Source: an uncultured Mycoplasmatota bacterium (GTDB taxonomy: Bacteria > Bacillota_I > Bacilli_A > RF39 > UBA660). Taken from it: DNA of 59,363 nt. Positions 7,619 through 16,443 of the stretch are shown one piece after another (the first letter of the stretch is position 1; each line of letters begins with the position of its first letter). The DNA lies in NCBI GenBank assembly GCA_900549325.1, contig UROI01000005.1:1-59363 (forward strand), in the 5' to 3' direction. The position numbers and the translations under genes were made by a program. The notes below the pieces were generated by a model that saw only the letters and a program-made list of their open reading frames with translations, had not been told where the DNA came from and made no database searches.

Positions 7619-9037
7619 ATGAATATGCCAGATTTAAATGAAGCAAGAAAGAGAACTAAAGATAAAGTAAATGTTTTATATGATGAATATAAAGTACCTG
7701 AGAGTGTTAAAAATATTGGTAATGGAAAGAGTTATGCTCTTCTTACTTATGGATGTCAAATGAATGTTCATGATAGTGAGAATATTGCAGGTATTATGGA
7801 AGATATGGGTTACACCAGAATAGAGGATTATGAAAAGGCTAATATTGTAATACTTAATACTTGTGCTATTAGAGAAAATGCTCATAATAAAGTACTTGGT
7901 ATTTTAGGTAGAATTAAACATTTAAAAGAGACTAATAAAAAATTAATTACTGTAGTATGTGGTTGTATGGCACAGGAAGAATCTGTAGCTAAAATGATAA
8001 GAGATAAATATCCTTGGATAGATATAGTTCTTGGTACACATAATTTTTATGAATTACCAGTATATATTTCTAAAGTACTTGAAGATAATAAGCAAGAAAT
8101 ATGTGTATATTCTATAGAGGGGGATGTTGTAGAAAATATTCCTGCGAAGAGAGATTCTAAGGTAAAAGCATGGGTTAATATTCAGTATGGATGTGATAAG
8201 TTCTGCTCTTACTGTATAGTTCCTTATACTAGAGGTAAACAAAGAAGTAGATTACCTAAAGATATTTTAAAAGAGGTAGAAGAACTTAAGAATGCTGGCT
8301 ATAAAGAAGTTACTTTACTAGGTCAGAATGTTAATGCTTATGGTAAAGATTTGGATATGAATTATACTATGGCTGATTTACTTCGTGATACTTCAAAGAT
8401 TGGAATAGATAGAATTAGATTTGTTACTTCACATCCTTGGGATTTTACTGATGCAATGATTGATGTTATAGCTAAATATGACAACATTATGCCATATATT
8501 CATTTGCCTATTCAAAGTGGTTCTGATAATATATTAAAGAAAATGAATAGAAGATATACAATTGATGAATATAAAGAGTTATTTTATAAATTAAAAAATA
8601 AAATAGATAATGTTAGTATTACTACAGATATAATCGTAGGTTTTCCTAATGAAACTGAAGAAGATTTTGAAGAAACATTAAAAGTATATAATGAACTTAA
8701 GTATGATTTAGCTTATACTTTTATATATTCTCCAAGAGAGGGAACACCTGCGGCTAAAATAAAAGATAGTGTTCCTTTAGAAGAAAAAGAAAAAAGATTA
8801 CAAAGATTAAATGAACTTGTAAATAAATATGCTAAAGAAGCAAACGATAAATATTTGAATAAAGTAGTCAAAGTTTTAATTGAAGGACCATCAGATAAAG
8901 GTGGTAAGATGATGGGCTATACGGATACTATGAAACTTGTAAATGTAGACTGTGATCCTAAGTATGTTGGTGAGATAGTAGATGTTGTTATTACTGATGT
9001 TAAAACTTGGTCTATGGAAGGGGTAATTAAGAAGTGA
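7619..9037 (+). CDS. miaB: tRNA-2-methylthio-N6-dimethylallyladenosine synthase (MiaB)
   Basis: Radical-SAM methylthiotransferase that thiomethylates i6A37 in tRNAs reading UNN codons. 472 residues. The UPF0004 domain has Cys46, Cys82 and Cys116 for the auxiliary cluster. The radical SAM motif GCDKFCSYC has Cys192, Cys196 and Cys199. A TRAM domain ends the protein. The ATG at 7619 is preferred to the TTG at 7610 because only the former has a spaced purine-rich site (AAAGAAG). Its stop overlaps the GTG of ricA, the same arrangement as ymcB-ymcA in Bacillus. Confidence 0.97.
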   Translation: MNMPDLNEARKRTKDKVNVLYDEYKVPESVKNIGNGKSYALLTYGCQMNVHDSENIAGIMEDMGYTRIEDYEKANIVILNTCAIRENAHNKVLGILGRIKHLKETNKKLITVVCGCMAQEESVAKMIRDKYPWIDIVLGTHNFYELPVYISKVLEDNKQEICVYSIEGDVVENIPAKRDSKVKAWVNIQYGCDKFCSYCIVPYTRGKQRSRLPKDILKEVEELKNAGYKEVTLLGQNVNAYGKDLDMNYTMADLLRDTSKIGIDRIRFVTSHPWDFTDAMIDVIAKYDNIMPYIHLPIQSGSDNILKKMNRRYTIDEYKELFYKLKNKIDNVSITTDIIVGFPNETEEDFEETLKVYNELKYDLAYTFIYSPREGTPAAKIKDSVPLEEKEKRLQRLNELVNKYAKEANDKYLNKVVKVLIEGPSDKGGKMMGYTDTMKLVNVDCDPKYVGEIVDVVITDVKTWSMEGVIKK

Positions 9038-9369
9038 TTGAAAGTAGTATCGAAGAGTTATTTAATTCCATAAATAATTCTAACGAATATAAAGAATATA
9101 AGTTAATAGTGGATACTTTAGAAAGTAATAAAGAAGTAATAGATTTAATTGAGGAAATAAAAAAGCTTCAAAAAGAAGCTGTTAAATTAGAATATAAGAA
9201 TGATGATAAATATTTAGAAGTTGATAAAATAATTAAAGAGAAAGAAGAAATATTAAATAATAATAAAGATTATCAAGAATATTTATCTAAACTTAAAAAA
9301 TTTAATAATACTCTTTTAGCATCTTCTTCATTAATTGAAGATTATGTTACTAATAAAGTTAGTATATAG
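9034..9369 (+). CDS. ricA: YlbF/YmcA-family protein (RicA-like)
   Basis: 111-residue helical, highly charged protein of the Com_YlbF family. In B. subtilis RicA (YmcA), YlbF and YaaT form an Fe-S complex that affects RNase Y-dependent mRNA processing, competence and biofilm. It directly follows miaB there too, which supports the RicA assignment over YlbF. The GTG start overlaps the miaB TGA by four bases, implying translational coupling. Confidence 0.8.
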   Translation: MIESSIEELFNSINNSNEYKEYKLIVDTLESNKEVIDLIEEIKKLQKEAVKLEYKNDDKYLEVDKIIKEKEEILNNNKDYQEYLSKLKKFNNTLLASSSLIEDYVTNKVSI

Positions 9370-9388
9370 AACTAGTGATAGTTCTTTT
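9368..9388 (+). terminator. Short hairpin terminator
   Basis: Perfect AGAACTA-GTGA-TAGTTCT followed by a short T run; it overlaps the ricA stop. The identical 18-base hairpin recurs after the tRNA genes at 48434-48451. Confidence 0.7.
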
Positions 9389-9467
9389 ACTTTAAAAATG
9401 TCAAGTTTATTAATTTTACTTTAAAAATAGAAAAAACTATTATATAATATAGGTAAGAGGTGTTAAG

Positions 9468-10616
9468 ATGAAATTAAGTATTGGAGTAATATTTGGAGGA
9501 AGAAGTTTAGAACATGATTTATCAGTACTTACCGCTATTCAAGCTATGGATAATATAGATAAGGAAAGATATGAAGTAGTACCTATCTATATTACTAAGG
9601 ATTTAACTTTTTATAGTGGGGGTATGCTAAGATATATTGATAGTTATAAAGATTTTAGATTAATAGATAGATATGCTACAAAGGTTAATCTTATTAATAA
9701 GAATGGTAAGTTTATACTTCAAACTACTGGACTAATTAAAAGGGTATATAAGGAAATACATCTTGCTTTTCCAATGGTACATGGTAAATATACTGAAGAT
9801 GGTAGTATCATAGGGTACTTAGAAACACTTGGAATACCAGTAGTGGGTAGTGATATTTATTCTTCAAGTTTATGTCAGGATAAAGTATTTACTAAAGAAG
9901 TTCTTAGTGGTAATGATATCCCAGTAGTAGATTATGTTTATTTTTCTGATAGTGATTATAGATTAGATAAAGAAGAAATATTTAAGAAAATAGAAAAATT
10001 ATCTTATCCACTTATTGTTAAACCTGCACGACTTGGCAGTGGTATTGGTATCGAGATAGTTAACAGAAAAGAAGAATTAGAGTCTTCAATTGAAAAGGTT
10101 ATGAAGAATGATGATAGAGTTCTAGTAGAAGAATATATTGCTGACAGAAGTGAATTTAATATGGCAGTACTACTTAGTAAAGGTAAACTTATTGGTAGTG
10201 TAATTGAAGAAGTTATTAAAGATGAACCATGTAACTATTATGATAAATATCGTAAAGATAATGATGATGATACCTTTAAGAGAATCTTTCCAGCGGATAT
10301 TTCGAAAGTTTTAACTGAAGAAATAGAAAAAACTAGTAAAAAGACTTATAAAGTACTTGCTTTATCTGGAGTAGCAAGAGTAGACTATGTATATGATAAT
10401 AAGAAGAAGAAATTATATGTAAATGAAGTTAATACTATTCCTAATTTCTTTTCACATCATTTATTTGACGATAAGAATATAGACTATAGAGAACTACTTG
10501 GTATTATGATTAAGGAAGCAATAGATAAGATTCATAAAGAGAATGATATGGTAAAAGATATAGAGGATAATTTGTTTAATAAAGTAACTTCTAAAGATGT
10601 AAAGGAAATGAAATAA
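9468..10616 (+). CDS. ddl: D-alanine--D-alanine ligase
   Basis: ATP-grasp ligase making the D-Ala-D-Ala end of peptidoglycan precursors in the cytoplasm. 382 residues. N-terminal GVIFGGRSLEHDLSVLTA, substrate loop MVHGKYTEDG, ATP-grasp VKPARLGSGIGIE and VLVEEYI, and metal site VNEVNTIPN near residue 325. A Glu/Lys/Asp-rich tail of about 25 residues extends beyond the usual end. TATAAT at 9443-9448 and a Shine-Dalgarno AAGAGG precede it. ruvA follows one base after the stop. D-Ala versus D-lactate specificity cannot be settled by eye. Confidence 0.95.
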   Translation: MKLSIGVIFGGRSLEHDLSVLTAIQAMDNIDKERYEVVPIYITKDLTFYSGGMLRYIDSYKDFRLIDRYATKVNLINKNGKFILQTTGLIKRVYKEIHLAFPMVHGKYTEDGSIIGYLETLGIPVVGSDIYSSSLCQDKVFTKEVLSGNDIPVVDYVYFSDSDYRLDKEEIFKKIEKLSYPLIVKPARLGSGIGIEIVNRKEELESSIEKVMKNDDRVLVEEYIADRSEFNMAVLLSKGKLIGSVIEEVIKDEPCNYYDKYRKDNDDDTFKRIFPADISKVLTEEIEKTSKKTYKVLALSGVARVDYVYDNKKKKLYVNEVNTIPNFFSHHLFDDKNIDYRELLGIMIKEAIDKIHKENDMVKDIEDNLFNKVTSKDVKEMK

Positions 10617-10617
10617 T

Positions 10618-11178
10618 ATGTATGGATATATCAGTGGGGAAATAAAAGAAATAGAACCTAGTTATGTTATTATTGATAATAATGGTATTGGATACTTAAT
10701 ATATGTACCTAATCCTTATGGTTTTATGATAGGTAAAAATTATACTATATATACTTATACTAAAGTTGCTGAAGACGAATATTCTTTATATGGATTTAAA
10801 ACTAGAAAAGAAAAAGAATTATTTTTAAAACTAATATCTGTTAAAGGACTTGGTCCAAAAATGGCTCTTCCTATGCTGGCTACTGGTTCTATTACGATGA
10901 TTGAAGAAGCTATTGAAACAGAGAATATTAATTATTTAAAGAAGTTTCCAAAAATCGGTGATAAGGTTGCTAGACAAGTTATTCTTGACTTGAAAGGTAA
11001 ACTTAATGTTATTAATACTGGTTTGTTTAAGAGAGAAGATCATTCTAATGAACTTACTGAGGCTCTACTTGGACTTGGTTATAAACAAGCTGATGTTAAG
11101 AAGATAGTTAGTAAGGTTGATCCAGAACTTAAATTAGAAGAACAAATAAGAGAGGCTCTTAAGTTATTACTTAAGTAG
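10618..11178 (+). CDS. ruvA: Holliday junction DNA helicase subunit RuvA
   Basis: 186 residues, near-normal length. N-terminal OB domain (GYISGEIKEIEPSYVIID), two helix-hairpin-helix motifs (LISVKGLGPKMA and FPKIGDKVARQVILDLKGKL) and a C-terminal domain III (LTEALLGLGYKQADVKKIV) that contacts RuvB. RuvA tetramers hold the junction while RuvB drives branch migration. The gene is in an operon with ddl; ruvB is not adjacent, unlike in many bacteria. Confidence 0.97.
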   Translation: MYGYISGEIKEIEPSYVIIDNNGIGYLIYVPNPYGFMIGKNYTIYTYTKVAEDEYSLYGFKTRKEKELFLKLISVKGLGPKMALPMLATGSITMIEEAIETENINYLKKFPKIGDKVARQVILDLKGKLNVINTGLFKREDHSNELTEALLGLGYKQADVKKIVSKVDPELKLEEQIREALKLLLK

Positions 11179-11188
11179 TTTCTTTTAG

Positions 11189-11286
11189 TATATAGATATG
11201 GCTTCTATATGATAGATGCGTTTAGCATATTAAATTAAGACTTTTAAAGGCTTAATTTAACACTCTATAGACCTTAGGCTAGAGAG
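11189..11286 (+). repeat. Paired-hairpin element, copy 2
   Basis: Tail-like TATATAGATATGGC (11189-11202), hairpin A (11230-11260, 10-bp stem, A11240 opposite G11250) and hairpin B (11263-11286, A11271 opposite G11278). It has the same polarity as copy 1 and fills the space between ruvA and the LiaF-like gene. Confidence 0.7.
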
Positions 11287-11319
11287 CGCGTAAATAATAA
11301 AAAGAATGGAGTGAAAAAA

Positions 11320-12000
11320 ATGAATAATGTTAAAAATATTTTGTGGGGAATTGCTTTAGTTGTAATTGGTGTTATTATTGGTCTTAATACTATGAATGTT
11401 GTAAATATTGATATATTTTTTGATGGATGGTGGACTTTATTTATTATTGTACCGTGTTTTATAGGTTTATTTACGGATAATGATAAAACTGGTAATATTA
11501 TTGGTCTTTTTGTGGGAGTTATTCTACTACTAGGTATGCAAAATATTATAGATTTTAATTTGATATGGAAGTTATTGTTACCTAGTATAATTGTTATAAT
11601 AGGTTTATCTTTAATATTTAAGAATACTTTTAATAGTAAGATTAATGATGAGATAAAGAAATTAAATGGTAAGAATACAAAAGATAATGAATACTGTGCA
11701 ATATTTTCTGGACAAAAACTTGATTTTTCTAATGAGGAATTTAAGGGTGCTACTTTAAGCAGTGTCTTTGGAGGTATTACTTGTGATTTGAGAGAGGCTA
11801 AGATTAAAGAAGATGTTGTTATTAATACTAGTGCTATTTTTGGTGGTATAGATATTATTGTAGCAGATGATGTTAATATTAAGATTAAATCTAACTCTAT
11901 ATTTGGTGGAGTAGATAATAAAAAGAAAAATAATACAGATAAGAAATATACTATTTATGTAAATGCTAATTGTCTATTTGGCGGTGTAAATATTAAATAA
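11320..12000 (+). CDS. LiaF-like membrane protein (cell-wall-active antibiotic response)
   Basis: 226 residues. About four transmembrane segments (residues 5-105; WWTLFIIVPCFIGLFTDND is typical) are followed by a C-terminal beta-helical domain with repeated SVFGGI / AIFGGIDI / SIFGGV / CLFGGV turns, as in the LiaF C-terminal family. LiaF proteins keep a two-component system quiet until cell-wall damage occurs. The start at 11320 is chosen because the GTG at 11311 lies in the Shine-Dalgarno GGAGTG. It is followed by an ABC exporter and a VanRS-like system, consistent with an envelope-stress module. Confidence 0.85.
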   Translation: MNNVKNILWGIALVVIGVIIGLNTMNVVNIDIFFDGWWTLFIIVPCFIGLFTDNDKTGNIIGLFVGVILLLGMQNIIDFNLIWKLLLPSIIVIIGLSLIFKNTFNSKINDEIKKLNGKNTKDNEYCAIFSGQKLDFSNEEFKGATLSSVFGGITCDLREAKIKEDVVINTSAIFGGIDIIVADDVNIKIKSNSIFGGVDNKKKNNTDKKYTIYVNANCLFGGVNIK

Positions 12001-12033
12001 TTTATATTTTAATTATTAGTAACAGGAGGATTT

Positions 12034-12744
12034 ATGATAGAAATTAATAATGTAAGTAAGAGTTATAATGGTAAAAAGAAAGTATTAAAGGATGTTAGCT
12101 TTAAGATAAATAATGGTGAAATATTTGCTTTTATTGGTCATAATGGTGCAGGTAAGACCACGATGATTAAGAGTATTATGGGTATTCTTGATTTTGAAGA
12201 AGGAGATATCTTAATTGATGGTAAGAGTATTAAAGAAGAACCTCTAGAATGTAAAAGAATAATGGCTTATGTACCAGATAATCCTGATTTATATGAAAAT
12301 ATGAAAGCTATCCAATTTATTAATTTTATTTGTGATATGTATGAAGTACCAGAAAGTATAAGAAGAGAAAATACAATAAAGTATGCTAGAATGTTTGAAA
12401 TAGAGGATAAACTAAATGATGATATATCAAGTTTTTCACATGGTATGAAACAGAAGGTGGCTTTGATTGCGGCTTTAGCTCATAATCCTAAGATATTAAT
12501 AATGGATGAACCATTCGTAGGACTGGATCCAAAGGCTGTATATGATATGAAAGAAATAATGAAAAATATGGCTCAAGATGGTAAAACTATTTTCTTTTCT
12601 ACTCATATTCTTGATGTGGCGGAAAAGTTATGTGATAGAGTGGCTATTATTAAAGATGGAAGGATTGTCAAAGTAGGTAAAATGAAAGATATTAAGGGTG
12701 ATGAATCATTAGAACAGGTCTTTCTAGAACTAGGTGAAAAATGA
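12034..12744 (+). CDS. ABC transporter ATP-binding protein
   Basis: 236 residues. Walker A GHNGAGKTT, signature FSHGMKQKVALIAAL and Walker B ILIMDEPFVGLDP are all intact. It belongs to the exporter type that pairs with a separate permease. Its stop overlaps the permease start (ATGATG) by four bases. Substrate unknown; the position after a LiaF-like gene suggests an envelope or antimicrobial-peptide role. Confidence 0.93.
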   Translation: MIEINNVSKSYNGKKKVLKDVSFKINNGEIFAFIGHNGAGKTTMIKSIMGILDFEEGDILIDGKSIKEEPLECKRIMAYVPDNPDLYENMKAIQFINFICDMYEVPESIRRENTIKYARMFEIEDKLNDDISSFSHGMKQKVALIAALAHNPKILIMDEPFVGLDPKAVYDMKEIMKNMAQDGKTIFFSTHILDVAEKLCDRVAIIKDGRIVKVGKMKDIKGDESLEQVFLELGEK

Positions 12745-14348
12745 TGAAAACATTATCTTTGTTAAAAGCAGTACTTACTGAAGATATGAATATGTTTAGA
12801 TATCAAGTAGGGGCTAATGCTAGTACAAGAAAGAAGATACTACTACCAATATTTCTTTTTCTAGTTGTGTGTGTTTGTATAGGCTTCTATGCATATATGA
12901 TAGGAAGTACACTTTATGAAGTTAATTTAACTTATGTTATGCTTACTTTGTTTATCTTTATGGTAAGTAGTATTACAATAATAGAGGGTATATATAAATC
13001 ACAGGGAATATTATTTGAGACAAGGGATAATGAACTACTACTATCACTTCCTATTAAGAAAAGTCAAATATTATTTGTTAGGTTATTTAAATTATTGCTA
13101 TTTCAATATTTATATAATTTGATGTTTTTATTACCGGCTTTTGTTATGTATATTTATTTTGAACATCCAGGAGTTGGTTTTTACTTGATATCATTTGTTA
13201 TGTCACTACTAATACCTATAATACCTATGGTTATATCAAGTATATTAGGTTATTTAATTAAAATGATAGTTAGTAAGTTTAAAATGAAAAGAGTAGTACA
13301 GACTATGTTATCTAGTATTATCTTTGTATTGATATTTCTTCTAAGTTTTAAAGCTAATAATTTTATTCAGAAATTAGCGGGTAAAGCACTTAGTATTAAT
13401 GATATGATAACGAAGATGTATTATCCAGTAGGAGCTTATATATCTTTAATAAATAAATTTGATATAGTGGTATTTATAAAATTATTACTTATAAATATTA
13501 TTCCACTTATACTCTTTGTTTTGATAGGAGGTAAGTACTATTTTAAAATTATTGTTAATTCTAAAGATAGTATAACTAGGAAGAGTAAGATTAAAAAAGA
13601 AGTATTTAAGAAGAATAGTCCTATTAAAGCCTTGATTAAGAAGGAGTTAAAGAGATATTTTTCTTCACCAGTATATATGCTTAATACGATATTTGGACTT
13701 TTTTTAGTACTAATAGTTACTATATTATTATGTATTAAGGGTGAGAGTGGGGTAGTGAAGTTACTTAGTAGTGAAGAACTAGGTGGTATTAATATTTCTA
13801 TACCAGTAATGTATTATATATGTGTATTATTTTCTTGTTTAATGACTTCGATAACTTCTTCTTGTATATCTTTAGAGGGTAAAACAATAAATATTACGAG
13901 AAGTCTTCCTATTAGTGAGAAAGATATATTAAAATCTAAAATTATTTATCCATATATAATAGAATTACCATTTATTGTATTAGCGGAATTAATATTTTTT
14001 GTGGTATTTAATTTAAATATAATAGAGATTGTTTTGATAATGGGAATGAGTATTGGTACTATTACTTTATCTAGTATATTGGGTTTAATTATTAATTTGA
14101 AATATCCTAAAATGAATGCTTCTAGTGATACTGAAATTGTTAAACAGAGTATGAGTAGTATGGTAGCAATATTTATTAATATTGGTATACTTGTTATTAT
14201 GGTTAGTATGATTGCTACTTTATATGATATGATGAATATTTATTTATTACTTGGAATACAAGTATTTGTTATTATAATTTTAGATATAATTTTATATTAT
14301 ATACTTATGAATGATGGTATAAAGGAATATAGAAGTATTAATGTATAG
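12741..14348 (+). CDS. ABC exporter permease, large ABC-2-like type
   Basis: 535 residues with roughly 12 hydrophobic segments in two halves separated by a basic loop near residue 280 (RKSKIKKEVFKKNSPIKALI). It has the motif FETRDNELLLSLPIKKSQI typical of Bacillota exporter permeases and a related LEGKTINITRSLPISEKDIL in the second half. It forms the membrane part of the transporter with the upstream ATPase, with translationally coupled start. Confidence 0.88.
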   Translation: MMKTLSLLKAVLTEDMNMFRYQVGANASTRKKILLPIFLFLVVCVCIGFYAYMIGSTLYEVNLTYVMLTLFIFMVSSITIIEGIYKSQGILFETRDNELLLSLPIKKSQILFVRLFKLLLFQYLYNLMFLLPAFVMYIYFEHPGVGFYLISFVMSLLIPIIPMVISSILGYLIKMIVSKFKMKRVVQTMLSSIIFVLIFLLSFKANNFIQKLAGKALSINDMITKMYYPVGAYISLINKFDIVVFIKLLLINIIPLILFVLIGGKYYFKIIVNSKDSITRKSKIKKEVFKKNSPIKALIKKELKRYFSSPVYMLNTIFGLFLVLIVTILLCIKGESGVVKLLSSEELGGINISIPVMYYICVLFSCLMTSITSSCISLEGKTINITRSLPISEKDILKSKIIYPYIIELPFIVLAELIFFVVFNLNIIEIVLIMGMSIGTITLSSILGLIINLKYPKMNASSDTEIVKQSMSSMVAIFINIGILVIMVSMIATLYDMMNIYLLLGIQVFVIIILDIILYYILMNDGIKEYRSINV

Positions 14349-14359
14349 CTTATTATGTT

Positions 14360-14440
14360 CACTCTAGATCTAAGGTTCTAGAGTGTTCTTTTTAGCCTAG
14401 GTCTAAAAAGAATATATCAGCCATATCTATTATATATAAG
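14360..14440 (-). repeat. Paired-hairpin element, copy 3
   Basis: Hairpin A (14360-14385, 9-bp stem, T-T at the mismatch position), hairpin B (14388-14410, C opposite T, i.e. A-G on the minus strand) and the tail TCAGCCATATCTATTATATA (from 14417). Polarity is inverted relative to copies 1 and 2. Confidence 0.7.
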
Positions 14441-14468
14441 AGAGGGTATATATTAAAATATTAATTAT

Positions 14469-14511
14469 TTAAGAAAATATTAAGGTTTTAGAAATAAAAA
14501 TATGATATAAT
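14469..14511 (+). promoter_or_regulatory. Promoter with two TTAAG repeats at 11-bp period (predicted response-regulator site)
   Basis: TTAAG occurs at 14469 and 14480, exactly 11 bp apart. The second repeat ends 22 bases before the -10 box TATAAT (14506-14511), so the site covers the -35 position. OmpR/PhoB-family regulators bind direct repeats with an 11-bp period and activate from this position. The same repeat occurs before the femX-like gene at 16340. Confidence 0.65.
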
Positions 14512-14543
14512 TAATTTGAAGTTTAGAAGGGATGATAAGCAGT

Positions 14544-15230
14544 ATGTCAAATATTTTAATTGTTGATGATGAGAAAGAAATTGCTGATCTTCTTGAAGTA
14601 TATTTAAAGAATGAAAATTATAATGTTATAAAATATTATTCTAGTACTGATGTAGTAAGAGATATAGATAGTTTAAAGATAGATTTAGCTATATTGGATG
14701 TTATGATGCCAGAGATAGATGGTTTTAAACTATGTAGTATTATTAGAAAAAAATATAATTTTCCTATAATATTTGCCACTGCAAGAGTGGAAGATATTGA
14801 TAAGATAAATGGTCTTTCTATTGGGGCTGATGACTATGTTACTAAACCATTTGAACCTTTGGAACTTATGGCTAGGGTAAAAGCACAACTTAGAAGATAT
14901 CAAAGATATAATAATACTAGTATTGATAATATTATAGATTTTAGAGGAATAGTTATAAATAATGATACACATGAGTTTATTTTTAATAATGAGAAGATAG
15001 AACTTACTAAGACGGAGTTTGCTATATTATGGCTTCTTTGTGAAAATAGGGGTAATGTTGTAAAAAGTGATGTGCTATTTTCAAGTGTTTGGAAAGAAGA
15101 TTATTTTGAAAAAGATAATAATACAATAATGGTACATATTAGACATATAAGAGAAAAGATGAAAGATACTTATAGTAAATCAAAGTATATAAAGACAGTT
15201 TATGGAGTGGGGTATAAAATTGAAAAATAA
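14544..15230 (+). CDS. OmpR-family response regulator, VanR-like
   Basis: 228 residues. Receiver domain ILIVDDEKEIADLLE, phosphoacceptor Asp52 in LAILDVMMPEIDGF and conserved Lys in DDYVTKPF. The winged-helix output domain has LTKTEFAILWLLCENRG and NNTIMVHIRHIREKM, very close in pattern to VanR. The ATG at 14544 is preferred to 14532, which abuts the Shine-Dalgarno GAAGGG. No van resistance genes (vanH, vanA, vanX) accompany it, so it is a chromosomal VanR-type regulator of envelope functions, probably autoregulated through the TTAAG repeats. Confidence 0.93.
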   Translation: MSNILIVDDEKEIADLLEVYLKNENYNVIKYYSSTDVVRDIDSLKIDLAILDVMMPEIDGFKLCSIIRKKYNFPIIFATARVEDIDKINGLSIGADDYVTKPFEPLELMARVKAQLRRYQRYNNTSIDNIIDFRGIVINNDTHEFIFNNEKIELTKTEFAILWLLCENRGNVVKSDVLFSSVWKEDYFEKDNNTIMVHIRHIREKMKDTYSKSKYIKTVYGVGYKIEK

Positions 15231-16338
15231 TAAAGAAAAGTTTTTTAGAAGAAGATTTTGGCTTCTCGTGGGAAAGATGACTATTTGTTTTACATTTATT
15301 GTTTTGTTCTTTATTCTTCTAAGAAGAATAATAGAAATATCTGATTTTCAGTGGTTATATGATATTGATTCAGTTAGTTATTATAGGGCTATAGAAACTT
15401 TTAATAGATTATATTATAATGGAACTGTATATTTAATAATATCTGCGGTAGCTATAATTATATTCTTAGTATTATTATATATAGAAGTAAAGAATATGTC
15501 TTCTTATATAAATGCGATAGCGGATTCTGCTGAAAAACTATTTGATGGAAGTGAGGAGTATATAGACTTACCTCCTGAAATGAAAGAATTAGAAATTAAA
15601 CTAAATCATTTTAGAAGTGAATCTATTAAAAATGAAAGGTTAGCTAAAGAAAATGAAAAGAAGAAAGACGAGTTAATAGTTTATTTGGCACATGATATAA
15701 AGACACCTTTAACTGTTGTTATTGGCTATTTATCTCTTTTAGATGAAATTGAGGATATGCCTTTAGAACAAAGAAAGAAATATATAGAACTAGCTTTAAA
15801 TAAATCGTATCGCTTAGAAGAATTAATAAATGAATTATTTGATATAGCAAGATTTAATTCTGAGAAAATTATTCTTGAAAAAGAAGAATTAAATCTTAAT
15901 ATGATGATAGAACAGATAATAGATGACTTTTATCCTATGGTAAAAGAACTTAATAAAAGTATTAACTTTACTAGTGGTGAGAATATAACTATATATGCTG
16001 ATTCAGATAAACTTAGTAGAGTATTTAATAATTTAGTTAAGAATGCTATAAGTTACAGTAAAGAAAATACAGATGTTGATATTAAAATGTATAAAAGTAA
16101 TAATGAAGTTAATATTGAGGTAATAAATAGGGGTAAAATGATACCTAAAGATAAACTTGATAGAATATTTGAAAATTTCTATAGGCTAGATACTTCGAGA
16201 ACTAGTAAGACTGGTGGAAGTGGTCTTGGACTTGCTATTAGTAAGCAGATTGTAGAACTTCATGATGGTAAGATAATGGTGACTAGTGATAAAGATAAAA
16301 CAATATTTAAAGTTAGTTTACCAATCAAAGATGAATAG
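15220..16338 (+). CDS. Sensor histidine kinase, VanS-like
   Basis: 372 residues. Two transmembrane helices (about 11-33 and 65-88) flank a short external loop of about 30 residues. A HAMP-like linker is followed by the H-box LAHDIKTPLTVVIGYLSLL with His158, then the N, G1 and G2 boxes (NLVKNAISYS, GGSGLGLAISKQIVELH). The short loop suggests intramembrane sensing. The best start is the TTG at 15220, eight bases after GGAGTGGGG, overlapping the regulator gene by 11 bases; the ATG at 15202 lies upstream of that site. Confidence 0.92.
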   Translation: MKNNKEKFFRRRFWLLVGKMTICFTFIVLFFILLRRIIEISDFQWLYDIDSVSYYRAIETFNRLYYNGTVYLIISAVAIIIFLVLLYIEVKNMSSYINAIADSAEKLFDGSEEYIDLPPEMKELEIKLNHFRSESIKNERLAKENEKKKDELIVYLAHDIKTPLTVVIGYLSLLDEIEDMPLEQRKKYIELALNKSYRLEELINELFDIARFNSEKIILEKEELNLNMMIEQIIDDFYPMVKELNKSINFTSGENITIYADSDKLSRVFNNLVKNAISYSKENTDVDIKMYKSNNEVNIEVINRGKMIPKDKLDRIFENFYRLDTSRTSKTGGSGLGLAISKQIVELHDGKIMVTSDKDKTIFKVSLPIKDE

Positions 16339-16339
16339 C

Positions 16340-16404
16340 TTAAGAAAATATTAAGATTTATTTAAGGGTTAATTAATAAATTAATAATAAAAAATTAGTA
16401 TAAT
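16340..16404 (+). promoter_or_regulatory. Three TTAAG repeats at exact 11-bp period upstream of the femX-like gene
   Basis: TTAAG starts at 16340, 16351 and 16362. The first 16 bases (TTAAGAAAATATTAAG) are identical to the site before the response-regulator gene. The last repeat ends 33 bases before TATAAT (16399-16404), one 11-bp turn further than the 22 bases at the other site, so the helical phase is kept. It predicts control of the femX-like gene by the VanR-like regulator. Confidence 0.65.
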
Positions 16405-16443
16405 TATGATATAAGTTTTTTATTATAAATAGAAGGTGAATAT

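Noticed and set aside
14544..16338. Vancomycin resistance operon
   Set aside because: Regulator and kinase are VanRS-like, but there is no vanH, vanX or D-Ala-D-Lac ligase gene beside them; the ddl at 9468 is separate and looks like a housekeeping gene.
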